From NCBI GenBank assembly GCA_036389395.1, contig DASVPY010000089.1:124001-188000 (forward strand): 64,000 nucleotides of DNA, read 5' to 3'. Both the position numbers and the translations under genes were made by a program. Below are positions 8,971 to 17,536 of this stretch, piece by piece. Position 1 is the first letter of the stretch, and each line of letters begins with the position of its first letter. This DNA comes from QHXQ01 sp036389395. GTDB taxonomy: Bacteria > Acidobacteriota > Blastocatellia > Pyrinomonadales > Pyrinomonadaceae. Below the pieces are notes generated by a model. It worked only from the letters and a program-made list of their open reading frames with translations. It was not told the DNA's origin and searched no databases.

Positions 8971-9075
8971 AGCACCTTTGCGTCCCTTCGCGGCTCGCTC
9001 TGCGGCCTTTGCGGTTAAAGCTTTTAGAACTTAACCGCAAAGGCCGCTAAGCGAGCCGCGAAGGAACGCAAAGGT
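8971..9075. repeat. Long intergenic inverted repeat (TTTGCG class)
   Basis: The left arm (from CTTTGCGTCCCTTCGCGG to GGTTAAAG) and right arm (CTTAACCGCAAAGGCCGC to GGAACGCAAAGG) are ~45 bases each with a loop of about ten. Arms are near-perfect complements. It is built from TTTGCGG-like words rather than strict heptamers. It lies between rnhA and the Ycf48-like gene. Confidence 0.85.
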
Positions 9076-9078
9076 TGC

Positions 9079-9540
9079 TCAATTCGACGAAAGACTACCG
9101 ACCGCGTCGGACGCTTCGCGCAGGACGTTCTCGTCCACGCGGCCCAGCGCGGCGATCTTGCGCGCGGCCTTGTCCACGGCTTCTTGCGCGACCTGGCCGG
9201 CGTGCCCTTTGATCCACTCCCAGTTGATGCGGTGCGCGTCGGCGGCGCGGTCGAGCCGCGCCCACCAGTCGTGGTTCGCCTTGCGCTTGAAGCGGCCCGC
9301 CATCGTCTCGACGACGTAGCGCGAGTCGGTCAGCAGGTGGACGCGGCACGGTTCGCGCAGCAGCTCAAGCCCGATGGTCGCGGCGGCGATCTCGGCCTGC
9401 TGGTTCGTGGCCGCGCCGAGGTAGCAGCCGACCGCGCGCCACACGTCGCGGTAGCCGAGGAGCGCCACGGCCGCGGCCCGCGGCGTGTCTTGCCCGTTCC
9501 CCAGACTCGACCCGTCGCAGTAGATGCGCACCTGCTTCAC
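9079..9540 (-). CDS. rnhA: Ribonuclease HI
   Basis: A 153-residue enzyme that cuts the RNA strand of RNA-DNA hybrids. The catalytic acidic residues are in place: Asp in IYCDGSSLGNG, Glu in NQQAEIAA, Asp in LLTDSRYVV, and a C-terminal Asp in EAVDKAAR; the KGHAG loop is also present. The start is GTG and overlaps the upstream ATPase stop as GTGA (9537-9540), so the two are translationally coupled. Coupling of RNase HI to an SbcC-like ATPase suggests a joint role in nucleic-acid repair, an inference from context only. Confidence 0.9.
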   Translation of the reverse strand: MKQVRIYCDGSSLGNGQDTPRAAAVALLGYRDVWRAVGCYLGAATNQQAEIAAATIGLELLREPCRVHLLTDSRYVVETMAGRFKRKANHDWWARLDRAADAHRINWEWIKGHAGQVAQEAVDKAARKIAALGRVDENVLREASDAVGSLSSN

Positions 9541-12500
9541 GCCGCCGCCTCCTGCCCGCGCGCGGGGACGGTGATGACGTGATCAACCGACTCCTCGAAG
9601 GTGTCGTCGTGCGAGATGACGAAGAGTTGTTTGAAGTGGCGCACCTGGCCGATCTGCTGCGCGAGGCGCTCGCGCCGCTCGGCGTCCATGTTGACGGTCG
9701 GCTCGTCGAAGAAGGCGAGGCGGATGTCCGAGAGTTGTTTCAGGAGCGCGAGCCGCACGGCGAGGGCCGCCGCCATCTGCTCGCCGCCCGACAGGTTCGC
9801 GAACGAACGCTCGTAGCCGCCCTCCTCGACGACGATCTCGTACTCCTTCGTCCAGCGCAGCGCGCGCCCCGCCTCGCCCGTGATCTCGCGGAAGAGTTGG
9901 TTCGCCTCAATCGAGATGTTGTAGAGGTAGCTCTCGGTGACGAGCGGGCCGGCGGCCTTGAGCGTGTCGCGGATGAAATCGGTGGCCTCGGCCAACCCCT
10001 GCAAGCGCTCCTTCTCGCGGAACTCCGCGAGGAGCGACGCGCGCACCTCGTCGAGCCGCGCCAACTCCGCGGCGAGCGCCTCGGCGCGCTCGTGCGTCGC
10101 CGCCGACTGCGCGGCCGTGGTCGCGGCGCGCTCGCGCACGAGCGTCAACTGGCCGCGCGCCTCCGCGTGCCGCTCGCGGTCGTAGGCCGCGAGCGCCGCG
10201 TCGTGCGCCCGGCGCGCTTCGGCGGCGGCCCGCTCGGCGCGCTCCGTCTCGGCCTCTGCGCGCGCGACTTCCGTAGCGCGCGCTTCGACCGTCGCGGCGA
10301 GCGCGGCCGACTCCAAATACTCGCGGTAAGCGGCGGCCGTGCGGTCGCGTTCGGCCAAGGTCTCGGCCCAGCGCGCGTCGAAGGCGGCGAAGCGTTGCAA
10401 CTGTTCGTCGAGTGCGCGCGCCTGCGCGCGGAGCGCCGCGAGTGCGTCGCGCGCGCCTTGCGTCTCGGTTTGCAGGGCCGGCTCACGTTCGACTTCGGCG
10501 CGCAGGAGGCGCGCGCGCCCGCGCGGATCGTTTAAGGCGCGCAGGCGTGCATCCACGTCCGCGATGTCTTTGTCGAGACCGGCGAGCGCGCCCGCGGTCG
10601 CCGCGATTTGATCGTGTTCCTCTTTGCGGCGCTTGCCTTCGGTCTCGATCTCCTTCAGGCGCTGGCGCAGCGGCTCAAGCTCGGCGTAGCGCAGGAGCGC
10701 GTCGCGCGCCTCGATCAACTCGGCGTTGATGCCGGCGTGCTTGCTCTGCCACACGTCGAGTTCGGCGGCGGGCGGGAGCGCGGCCAGGGCGCGCTCGTTG
10801 GCGGCCGCGGCGCGCTCGCGCTCGGCGAGCAAGGCGCGCTCCTGCGCGAGCAGCGCGCGCTCGCGTTCCAACTGCACGAGCGCTAACCCTGCGTCGCGGG
10901 CGGCGCGCAAGGTCTTGCCGACCTGCGCGGCCTCCGTCTGCACGGCTTTGAGCTGCGCGCTGTTGGCGGCGAGGTGATCTGTGAAGTAGCCGTCGAGCGT
11001 CTGACCCTCGCCGATGTTCAAACAACGCTCGGAGAGGATGGGGCAGAGGCCGCCTTTGACCTCGGCGCGCATCTTCTCGTCGCGGGCGATCTCGGCGCGC
11101 AGGCGCGCGGCCTGCTCTTGCAGTTCGCGCTCGCGCGCTTCGAGCGCGCCGGCTTCGGCCGCGCCGCGCGCGCGCGGCTCAAGCTCGCGCACCTTGCGCT
11201 CAAGCGCGGCGACCGTGCCTTGCAGACGCTTCAACTCGCGCGCCAGCTCGCGCCGCTGCTCGGTCAGGTGTTGGCGCGCGGTCTTGGCCTGTTCGGCTTT
11301 GCTTAATTCGGTTTCGATATGCACGCGTTCGCTATCAAGCCGCGCGACGCGCGCCTGCGCGCCCTCGGCGCGCTCGGCCTGGCGCACCTGCTCTTTGACC
11401 TGCGCGTACTGCGCGCGCAAGTCCTGCCGCTCGGCTTCGAGCCGCGCGAGCCGCTCGCCCGCGGCCCAGGCGCGCGCGCGCAGGTCGCGCAGGCGTTCGC
11501 GCTCGCGCTCAAGCTCCTCCTGCTCGGCCAACTCAGGCTCGACGGCGGCGAGCGCGGCGCGTGCGCGCGCGGCCGCGTCGAGCGCGTCGGTCAGACGCCG
11601 CTCGTCCGCCTCCGCGCGCAGGACGAGTCGCGCGACGCCGTCGGCTTCAGAGCGCAGGCGGTCGCGCTCGGCGCGCTCGGACTCAAGGCGTTGCAACTCG
11701 GCGAGCGCGGCGAGGTGCGCGGCGTGGCCCAACGCGGTCGCTTGCTGACGCGCACGCGCGCGCTCGGCGGCGTCGAGTTCGGCGCGCAGGTCTTTGAGCC
11801 GGCGTGCGACTGCTTCACGTTCGACGGCGGCGCGGTCGCTCTGCGCGCGCGTCTCGGCGACGCGCCGCTCCGCTTCGTCGAGCGCGGCGACGGCCGCCTC
11901 GCGTTCGCGCACCTCCGCTTGCAACGTCGCGTGCGCCGCGCTCAACTCGTCGGCGCGCGCGGCCGTGGTCTTGTGTTCCGCGACCGTCTCGTCGTAGCGC
12001 GCGAGCGTGCCTTCGGCGCGGCCGATGCGCTCGCGCGCCGCCGCCACGCGCTCGCCGATGAGCCGGCTCGTGTCGCCGAGCCGCTGCGCGCCCTCGCGGT
12101 ACTCTTCGACCTTGAGCAGCCGGTTGAAGGCCGCCTCGCGCTGACTTTTGGGCTTGAGGAAATCGGCCGTGAGCGTGCCCTGCGGCACGCCGATGGCGGA
12201 GCGGAAGAGCGCGGGCAAGTCCGTCCCCGGCTCGATGCCGAGGTGCTGGCGGAGGAACGCGGCCACGTCCTGCTTCTTCTCGGCGAGCCTCATGTTGAGC
12301 AACGGATCGACGACGTAGTAGCCGTTGCCCGTGTCGCGGTAGACGACGTACTCGCGCTCGTCGAGGTCGCTCTCGAAGGTGACGCGCACCGTGCCCTTCT
12401 TCGCGCCGCGCCGCAGGAAGTCGTCCTTCGAGTAGTCGAGCACGTCGAAGAGCGCCCACGCGATGGCTTCGAGGATCGTGGTCTTGCCCGCGCCGTTCGG

Positions 12501-12590
12501 CCCGACGATGGCGGTCGTGCCCGGCGCGAAGGCGTACTCGGCGCGCTCGTAGGCCTTGATGTTTTCCAGTTCGACCCGCGTGACGTGCAT
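9537..12590 (-). CDS. SbcC/Rad50-like SMC-type ATPase
   Basis: A 1017-residue protein with an N-terminal ATPase half (Walker A GPNGAGKTT at ~34-42), ~800 residues of Ala/Glu/Arg-rich coiled coil, and a C-terminal half with the ABC signature NLSGGEQMAAALAVRLALL and Walker B RLAFFDEPTVNMD. Midway is a hook-like loop with CPILSERC instead of the usual CxxC, so two cysteines are kept but spaced by six. These ATPases normally work with an SbcD/Mre11 nuclease; none is adjacent, and rnhA is the overlapping partner instead. sbcC is not given as symbol because the family is broad. Confidence 0.88.
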   Translation of the reverse strand: MHVTRVELENIKAYERAEYAFAPGTTAIVGPNGAGKTTILEAIAWALFDVLDYSKDDFLRRGAKKGTVRVTFESDLDEREYVVYRDTGNGYYVVDPLLNMRLAEKKQDVAAFLRQHLGIEPGTDLPALFRSAIGVPQGTLTADFLKPKSQREAAFNRLLKVEEYREGAQRLGDTSRLIGERVAAARERIGRAEGTLARYDETVAEHKTTAARADELSAAHATLQAEVREREAAVAALDEAERRVAETRAQSDRAAVEREAVARRLKDLRAELDAAERARARQQATALGHAAHLAALAELQRLESERAERDRLRSEADGVARLVLRAEADERRLTDALDAAARARAALAAVEPELAEQEELERERERLRDLRARAWAAGERLARLEAERQDLRAQYAQVKEQVRQAERAEGAQARVARLDSERVHIETELSKAEQAKTARQHLTEQRRELARELKRLQGTVAALERKVRELEPRARGAAEAGALEARERELQEQAARLRAEIARDEKMRAEVKGGLCPILSERCLNIGEGQTLDGYFTDHLAANSAQLKAVQTEAAQVGKTLRAARDAGLALVQLERERALLAQERALLAERERAAAANERALAALPPAAELDVWQSKHAGINAELIEARDALLRYAELEPLRQRLKEIETEGKRRKEEHDQIAATAGALAGLDKDIADVDARLRALNDPRGRARLLRAEVEREPALQTETQGARDALAALRAQARALDEQLQRFAAFDARWAETLAERDRTAAAYREYLESAALAATVEARATEVARAEAETERAERAAAEARRAHDAALAAYDRERHAEARGQLTLVRERAATTAAQSAATHERAEALAAELARLDEVRASLLAEFREKERLQGLAEATDFIRDTLKAAGPLVTESYLYNISIEANQLFREITGEAGRALRWTKEYEIVVEEGGYERSFANLSGGEQMAAALAVRLALLKQLSDIRLAFFDEPTVNMDAERRERLAQQIGQVRHFKQLFVISHDDTFEESVDHVITVPARGQEAAA

Positions 12591-12706
12591 GGCTTCAGAC
12601 AGTCTGACTTGAGTTGCGCGCGCCCTCTTGCGCGCCCGACGCCGCGGCGGCGCGCACGCCCTGTCGGTGGGGACGCGAAACGGCCTGACGGCGGCGAAGC
12701 ATTAGC

Positions 12707-13933
12707 CTAACACGGCGCGCGCCTTTTTGCCGCCCGCGGCCGCCCCGCGCACAGGAGCGCCAGCGGCCCCGCCACCAGGAGCCACATGACCGTGCCCAGC
12801 CCCGTTCGCTCCGCGAGCGCGCCGAGGCCCAGAGGGATGAGCGCGCCGACGAAGTCCGTGACGTTGTGCAGGGCGAGCGCCGCGCCGCTGCGGCCGGGCA
12901 GCGCCTCGTAGAGTTGCGCCTTGAGGATCGAATACCAGCCGGCGTTGCAGACGCCGACCAGGGCGAGCAGCGCGAGCTTGAGCGAGAGCGGCGACGCGAG
13001 CAGAAAGGCCGGGTAGAGGCACAGCATCGTGAGCGCGCTCCAACGCAGGTAGCTCAGGCCGCGCACGCGCTCAAGGAGCGGGATGATGAGCAAATCGCCC
13101 GACAGCCCGACGCCCGCCCAGCCGGCGACCGCGCCCGCGGCGCGCGCCGCCGTCACGCCGACCACGTCCACGAAGTAGAGCGCGAGGAAGGCGTGCAGCC
13201 CGTCGAGCATCAGGTCGGCCAGCTCCAACAGCACGAGCCAGCGCCAGACCGCGCCGCGTCTGAGTGCGCCGAGCGCGAGCCGCGCGTTCGCCGCCAGGCT
13301 GATGTGCTCCGACTCTTCGTGCGCGGCCGGCGCGCTCCGCAGCGCGCGGCGCACGACGAGCACGAGCAGCAGCGACAAGCCGGCCAGCACGACGTACCAC
13401 GTGCGCCAGCCGACGCCGAGCGCGAGCGCGGCGTTGATCGCGCCCGCGCCCGCCACCGTGCCGAGCGAGCCGGCGAACGCCCAGCGCGCCATGTTCTGCT
13501 CGCGCCGCGCCGTGTCCGCGTCCATCAGCGCCGCCTGCGACAAGTTGACGAACGCGCCGCCCGACGGGTTGAAGACCACGAACGCCAGCAGCAGCGACGC
13601 GAACCCTCGACTCAGGCCGACGAGCAGCGCGGCGAGCGCGAACCCGAGACCGCCGCCGAGGATGAGCGCGCGCCGCCAGCGCGTGTCGCCGAGCAGGTTG
13701 ACGGTCGGCTCGACGAGGTTGCCCCAGAGCCGCGGGACGGCGAGCAGCAGCCCGACCTGCGTGTAAGTGAGTTGCAGGTCGGCGCGGATGAGCGGCCAGG
13801 CCGTCTGGCGCGAGCCGTCCACCAGTTCGTCTAAGAATTCGACGGCGAGCAGCGTGAGCGCGAGCGCGCGCAAGCGTCGCCCGGCGCGACGGCGCGGCCG
13901 CCCGTCGTAGTCCGACAGTTCTTGATGTGACAT
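12707..13933 (-). CDS. MFS transporter
   Basis: A 408-residue integral membrane protein with ~12 hydrophobic segments. The N-half begins with LALTLLAVEFLDELVDGSRQ and has TYTQVGLLLAVPRLW; the second half follows a charged loop (RRALRSAPAAHEESEH). The pattern fits the major facilitator superfamily; substrate unknown. Start ATG 13933. The ~115 bases between this gene and the ATPase hold no recognisable gene. Confidence 0.85.
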   Translation of the reverse strand: MSHQELSDYDGRPRRRAGRRLRALALTLLAVEFLDELVDGSRQTAWPLIRADLQLTYTQVGLLLAVPRLWGNLVEPTVNLLGDTRWRRALILGGGLGFALAALLVGLSRGFASLLLAFVVFNPSGGAFVNLSQAALMDADTARREQNMARWAFAGSLGTVAGAGAINAALALGVGWRTWYVVLAGLSLLLVLVVRRALRSAPAAHEESEHISLAANARLALGALRRGAVWRWLVLLELADLMLDGLHAFLALYFVDVVGVTAARAAGAVAGWAGVGLSGDLLIIPLLERVRGLSYLRWSALTMLCLYPAFLLASPLSLKLALLALVGVCNAGWYSILKAQLYEALPGRSGAALALHNVTDFVGALIPLGLGALAERTGLGTVMWLLVAGPLALLCAGRPRAAKRRAPC

Positions 13934-14244
13934 TGATGATCCCTCTCTGGCTTCGGAACGATTGCCGCTTGCGTGGGTGCGAGGCGTGCGTTCGTGCCGA
14001 AGGCGGCGGGATCACGGAGCGGGCCAGGGCGTACCAACGCCTGCGCGCCAGGCGGCGCGCCGACGTGCACACGGCCCTCAGCCGGGCAGGTTACCAGGGC
14101 GGGAATGTCAGGACAGCCAACATCGTCTCACCTAAACTTTGCGTTCACGAACCGGCCGCCATCTTATGCGACCGACGGCGGCGGGGCAAGAAAAACTTTG
14201 CGGCCTTCCTGGCGTCTTTCGAGCGGGCGCGCCAGTGGTCGGAT
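13934..14244. other. Intergenic stretch without a recognisable gene
   Basis: 311 bases between the MFS start and the end of the next minus-strand gene. Short open frames here overlap shadow frames of neighbours and lack ribosome-binding sites. I see no terminator, repeat or promoter I would defend. Confidence 0.5.
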
Positions 14245-14487
14245 TCAATCGAGCCGATCCGCTTCCTCCGGCGCTGCGTCGGGCACACTGTTCATGGCTT
14301 GCTGAAACTTCTCCCGGCTGGTGCGCGCCGCCCGCCGCTTGAGGTACTCGACAGTCGTCCAGGCGGCGGCCTTCTCGGCCAGCGCGGAGGAAATGAACTG
14401 CTCCAGCGTGATGCCCTCTTTCGCGGCCAGTTCACGCACCTGTCTGAGCAGCGATTCCGGGATCGCGACGGCTTCCAGCGTACTCAT
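14245..14487 (-). CDS. Small antitoxin-like protein (ribbon-helix-helix type, HicB-like annotation)
   Basis: An 80-residue protein starting STLEAVAIPESLLRQVRELA, then KEGITLEQFISSALAEK, the pattern of a short strand plus two helices seen in ribbon-helix-helix antitoxins. The C-terminus NSVPDAAPEEADRLD matches a widespread orphan family often labelled HicB-like. No toxin follows it. It lies six bases after a leftover lepA 3' end, so its ancestor probably sat directly behind a lepA gene. Confidence 0.65.
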   Translation of the reverse strand: MSTLEAVAIPESLLRQVRELAAKEGITLEQFISSALAEKAAAWTTVEYLKRRAARTSREKFQQAMNSVPDAAPEEADRLD

Positions 14488-14493
14488 CTGCGA

Positions 14494-14550
14494 CTATTCG
14501 TTCACTTTCAGCACAACCAGAAAAGCTTCCCGTGGAATCCCGCCGCGGCC
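14494..14550 (-). pseudogene. Vestigial lepA 3' end (last 18 codons)
   Basis: Read on the minus strand this encodes GRGGIPREAFLVVLKVNE then TAG. The intact lepA next door ends GRVEIPQEAFLAVLKVNE then TGA: 14 of 18 residues agree and both stop at the same place. Third positions differ widely and the fragment uses AT-richer codons (TTT, GTT, AAA, GAA), so it is not a recent tandem copy. No upstream lepA sequence is recognisable. It most likely marks the far edge of an inserted toxin-antitoxin cassette. Confidence 0.72.
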
Positions 14551-14566
14551 GCTACGGCTTGCGCTG

Positions 14567-14845
14567 CTAGCGCGGCACAAGGTCACGTTTTAACGCGGCG
14601 AGTGCGGCCTCTTCAAGCTCGATGCGCTCCTGTACGATGTGTTCGAGCCAGTCTTCGACGTTTGCGGCCCGGTGCAGGCGCGCGAAGAAGGCGGCGCGCG
14701 CGGCTAATGCGGCCGGGAGCGAGAAGGCCGCAACTTCTGGCCGGCGGACGTGGACGGGGCGACCCCATGCGTCAGCGTCGTCCGCTTGGGCCGTCACTAG
14801 TTCATCAATCTCTGCTTCGCTCAGCGCCTTTTTCCTGCGGCTCAT
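14567..14845 (-). CDS. Putative antitoxin partner of BrnT
   Basis: A 92-residue protein (SRRKKALSEAEIDELVTAQ, then a Pro/Val segment and a long acidic helix ending ALAALKRDLVPR). It overlaps the brnT stop as ATGA (14842-14845), which is the main reason to see it as the cognate antitoxin; the sequence is not a typical BrnA. An alternative ATG at 14854 would add three residues. Confidence 0.6.
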   Translation of the reverse strand: MSRRKKALSEAEIDELVTAQADDADAWGRPVHVRRPEVAAFSLPAALAARAAFFARLHRAANVEDWLEHIVQERIELEEAALAALKRDLVPR

Positions 14846-15093
14846 AGTTCCCATCCGGTAATAATTCTGACCACATTGTCCGGCTTTAGTTGAAAGATGA
14901 TCTTCAAGCGGCGGCCGCCGCCGGTGCGGCCGATAAGCTGATAGCGATCACTGAAGGACTTATTCCGTCGCACCTCGAAGTCGGAAAAGAAACATTCCAC
15001 GGCTTCCTCAAACGTGACGCGGTGCGCGCTAAGCTTATCCCTGTCGAAATCATACTCGAAATCGGCCGGAGTGAAGCGCGCCCAGTTGACCAT
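14842..15093 (-). CDS. brnT: BrnT family toxin
   Basis: An 83-residue protein with FEYDFDRDKLSAHRVTFEEAVECF, the BrnT fold start (F-W/Y-D-x-x-K...H-x-V-x-F-E-E-A), then RYQLIGRTGGGRRLKIIF and a final VRIITGWEL. BrnT is a RelE-like ribonuclease toxin that inhibits growth. The ATG (15091-15093) overlaps the lepA stop as ATGA, so its translation is coupled to lepA. Coupling a toxin to a housekeeping elongation factor is unusual. Longer in-frame starts exist but lie inside lepA. Confidence 0.8.
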   Translation of the reverse strand: MVNWARFTPADFEYDFDRDKLSAHRVTFEEAVECFFSDFEVRRNKSFSDRYQLIGRTGGGRRLKIIFQLKPDNVVRIITGWEL

Positions 15094-16892
15094 CACTCGT
15101 TGACCTTCAGCACCGCGAGGAAGGCTTCCTGTGGGATTTCGACGCGGCCGACGCGCTTCATGCGCTTCTTGCCCTCTTTCTGTTTTTCGAGGAGCTTGCG
15201 CTTGCGGGTGATGTCGCCGCCGTAGCACTTGGCGAGGACGTTCTTGCCGAGCGCCTTGACGGTCTCGCGCGCGATGACCTTGTTGCCGATGGCGGCCTGG
15301 ATGGGCACTTCAAAAAGTTGGCGCGGGATGAGCTGGCGCATCTTCTCGGCGAGCGTGCGCCCGCGCGCCTGCGCGTTCGCGCGGTGGACGATGATCGAGA
15401 GCGCGTCCACGGGTTCGCCCGCGACCATCAGGTCGAGCTTGACGAGATCGCTGTCCCAGTAGCCGGCGAAGTGGTAGTCGAGCGACGCGTAGCCGCGCGA
15501 GACCGACTTCAAACGGTCGTAGAAGTCGAGCACGATCTCGTTTAAGGGCAACTCGTAGACGAGCATGACGCGCTTCTCGGCGATGTACTCGAACTTCTTC
15601 TGCACGCCGCGCTTCTCTTCGAGCAGCGGCAGGATGCCGCCGAGGTATTCGTCCGACGAGAGGATCGTGGCCTCTATGACCGGCTCCTCGATCTTGGCGA
15701 TGCGGCCGGGGTCGGGCATCTTCGCGGGCGAGTCCACTTCGATCACCTCGCCGTCGGTCGTCGTCACGCGGTAGCGCACGCCCGGCGCGGTCGTGATCAG
15801 GTCTAAGTTGAACTCGCGTTCCAAACGCTCCTGCACGATCTCCATGTGCAGGAGGCCGAGGAAGCCGCAGCGGAAGCCGAAGCCGAGCGCGGCCGAAGAC
15901 TCCGGCTCGTAGAAGAACGAGGCGTCGTTCAGGCGCAGCTTGTCGAGCGCGTCGCGCAATTCCTCATACTGGTTCGCTTCGACCGGGTAGAGGCCGGCGA
16001 AGACCATCGGCTTGATCTCCTGGAAGCCGGGGAAGGGCACGGTCGTCGGGCGCGCCGCCTCTGTGATCGTGTCGCCGATCTGCACGTCGGCGACCGTCTT
16101 GATCGAGGCGGTGAGGAAGCCGACCTCGCCGACGCCGAGTTCGCCAATCGGGGTGGGGCGCGGGCGGTTGACGCCGATGGTCTCGACGTAATACTCGCGC
16201 CCGGTGTTGAAGAAGCGAATCTTCATGCCGGGGCGGACGCGCCCGTCAATGATGCGGAAGAGCACGATGACGCCGCGGTAGGAGTCGTACCAGGAGTCGA
16301 AGATGAGCGCCTTGAGCGGCGCGGCGGGGTCGCCCTTGGGCGCGGGGATGTCGCGCACGACGGCTTCGAGCACCTCCTCGACGCCGACGCCCGTCTTCGC
16401 GCTCGCCAGCACGGCGTTGTGCGTCTCCAACCCGATGACGTGCTCGATCTGCTCGATAGCTTTATCGGGTTCCGCGCCCGGCAGATCGATCTTGTTGATG
16501 ACCGGGATCAGCTCCAGGCTGTGCTCAATCGCCAGGTAGGTGTTCGCCAGGGTCTGCGCCTCGACCCCCTGCGACGCGTCCACGACGAGCAGCGCGCCCT
16601 CGCACGCGGACAAGCTCCGCGAGACCTCGTAAGTAAAATCCACGTGCCCCGGCGTGTCGATCAGGTTCAAGACGTAGGCCTCGCCGTCGCGCGCCTTGTA
16701 ATCGAGCCGGACGGCGTGCGCCTTGATCGTGATGCCGCGCTCGCGCTCCAGGTCCATGTCGTCCAAGACCTGCTCGGACATCTCGCGCTCGGAGAGCGCG
16801 CCCGTCAACTCCAACAGCCGATCCGCCAGCGTGGACTTGCCGTGGTCAATGTGCGCGATGATCGAAAAATTCCTGATGCGTGCGGGGTTCAT
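15093..16892 (-). CDS. lepA: Elongation factor 4 (back-translocating GTPase LepA)
   Basis: A 599-residue translational GTPase. G1 is AHIDHGKST (~13-21), G3 DTPGHVDF, G4 NKID, with the RGITIK switch I segment. The LepA-specific C-terminal domain is complete (YHFAGYWDSDLVKLDLMVAGE, AIGNKVIARETVKALGKNVLAKCYGGD, KRKLLEKQKEGKKRMK). It acts on stalled ribosomes. The start is 13 bases after the mazF stop and its stop overlaps brnT, so it sits between two toxin-antitoxin pairs in one minus-strand run. Confidence 0.96.
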   Translation of the reverse strand: MNPARIRNFSIIAHIDHGKSTLADRLLELTGALSEREMSEQVLDDMDLERERGITIKAHAVRLDYKARDGEAYVLNLIDTPGHVDFTYEVSRSLSACEGALLVVDASQGVEAQTLANTYLAIEHSLELIPVINKIDLPGAEPDKAIEQIEHVIGLETHNAVLASAKTGVGVEEVLEAVVRDIPAPKGDPAAPLKALIFDSWYDSYRGVIVLFRIIDGRVRPGMKIRFFNTGREYYVETIGVNRPRPTPIGELGVGEVGFLTASIKTVADVQIGDTITEAARPTTVPFPGFQEIKPMVFAGLYPVEANQYEELRDALDKLRLNDASFFYEPESSAALGFGFRCGFLGLLHMEIVQERLEREFNLDLITTAPGVRYRVTTTDGEVIEVDSPAKMPDPGRIAKIEEPVIEATILSSDEYLGGILPLLEEKRGVQKKFEYIAEKRVMLVYELPLNEIVLDFYDRLKSVSRGYASLDYHFAGYWDSDLVKLDLMVAGEPVDALSIIVHRANAQARGRTLAEKMRQLIPRQLFEVPIQAAIGNKVIARETVKALGKNVLAKCYGGDITRKRKLLEKQKEGKKRMKRVGRVEIPQEAFLAVLKVNE

Positions 16893-16905
16893 TATCGAAA
16901 TAAAA

Positions 16906-17250
16906 CTAAGGCCGAAGACTGCCGCGGAACAAATCTATGACCGCATCTATGACCGAGTTGAATGACTCTGCCCGCAACGCGCCGACTGCTCTAACGATCA
17001 GGCTCCGGTTCGCCGTGAACAGCTTACCGGGGCGCACGTAACTCGTCCGGCGCAGACTGCCCCTAGCGAAATCGCTGTCGGTGATTTCTATTGCGCGCGC
17101 GTCCGCATAAGGGTTACTGGTAATCTGGCACAAAATCCAATCTTCGCGGCCGGCGCGCGCCAGCGCCACCGCCGGGCGCAACTTCGCCGCCGACAAATCA
17201 GAGAACGGGAACGAGACGAGCACTACGGCTGCGACTGAAGGTGCGACCAT
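16906..17250 (-). CDS. MazF/PemK-like toxin
   Basis: A 114-residue protein with VVLVSFPFSDLSAAKLRPAVAL, the hallmark start of the MazF/PemK (CcdB-like) endoribonuclease fold, followed by ILCQITSNP and later SYVRPGKLFTANRSLI. These toxins cut mRNA at short motifs. It overlaps its upstream antitoxin by 28 bases and ends 13 bases before lepA, so a transcript from its promoter probably continues into lepA. Confidence 0.82.
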   Translation of the reverse strand: MVAPSVAAVVLVSFPFSDLSAAKLRPAVALARAGREDWILCQITSNPYADARAIEITDSDFARGSLRRTSYVRPGKLFTANRSLIVRAVGALRAESFNSVIDAVIDLFRGSLRP

Positions 17251-17444
17251 GCCTCGTCTTCCTCGGGCCGATTCCAGTCTTCGGCCAAGGCCGATTCGCT
17301 CAAGAGGGCCGTTTCGTCTGGACTGACACTAGGACTCTCTTCAAGAATGGTCACCAGCGCCCGCCGCGCGCCCGAGAGTTTAACCTCTTCAAGCAGGCGC
17401 ACGCGCCCGCGCTCATCAACCACTGCTTCGACTGTCTGAATCAT
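17223..17444 (-). CDS. Putative antitoxin of the MazF-like toxin
   Basis: A 73-residue protein. Residues 1-~32 (IQTVEAVVDERGRVRLLEEV) look like a short beta-rich DNA-binding segment of the AbrB/MazE or DUF2281 type; the rest is acidic (ALAEDWNRPEEDEAWSHL), as expected for a toxin-neutralising tail. The toxin gene begins within its 3' end. The family is inferred from position and shape. Confidence 0.7.
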   Translation of the reverse strand: MIQTVEAVVDERGRVRLLEEVKLSGARRALVTILEESPSVSPDETALLSESALAEDWNRPEEDEAWSHLQSQP

Positions 17445-17480
17445 GTTGTTACTCCTGATAGACGCGCAGCCTTACCATAA

Positions 17481-17511
17481 CAAAACGGGCGCGAAACCGC
17501 ACGCGCGCCCG
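17481..17511 (-). terminator. Rho-independent terminator of the tcmP-DUF5131 pair
   Basis: CGGGCGCG (17486-17493) pairs with CGCGCCCG (17504-17511); read leftwards the hairpin is followed by GTTTTGTTATGG. It lies 26 bases after the DUF5131 stop and in the right direction. Confidence 0.75.
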
Positions 17512-17536
17512 TCTACGTTAGTTTAGCTAGGTGCCA

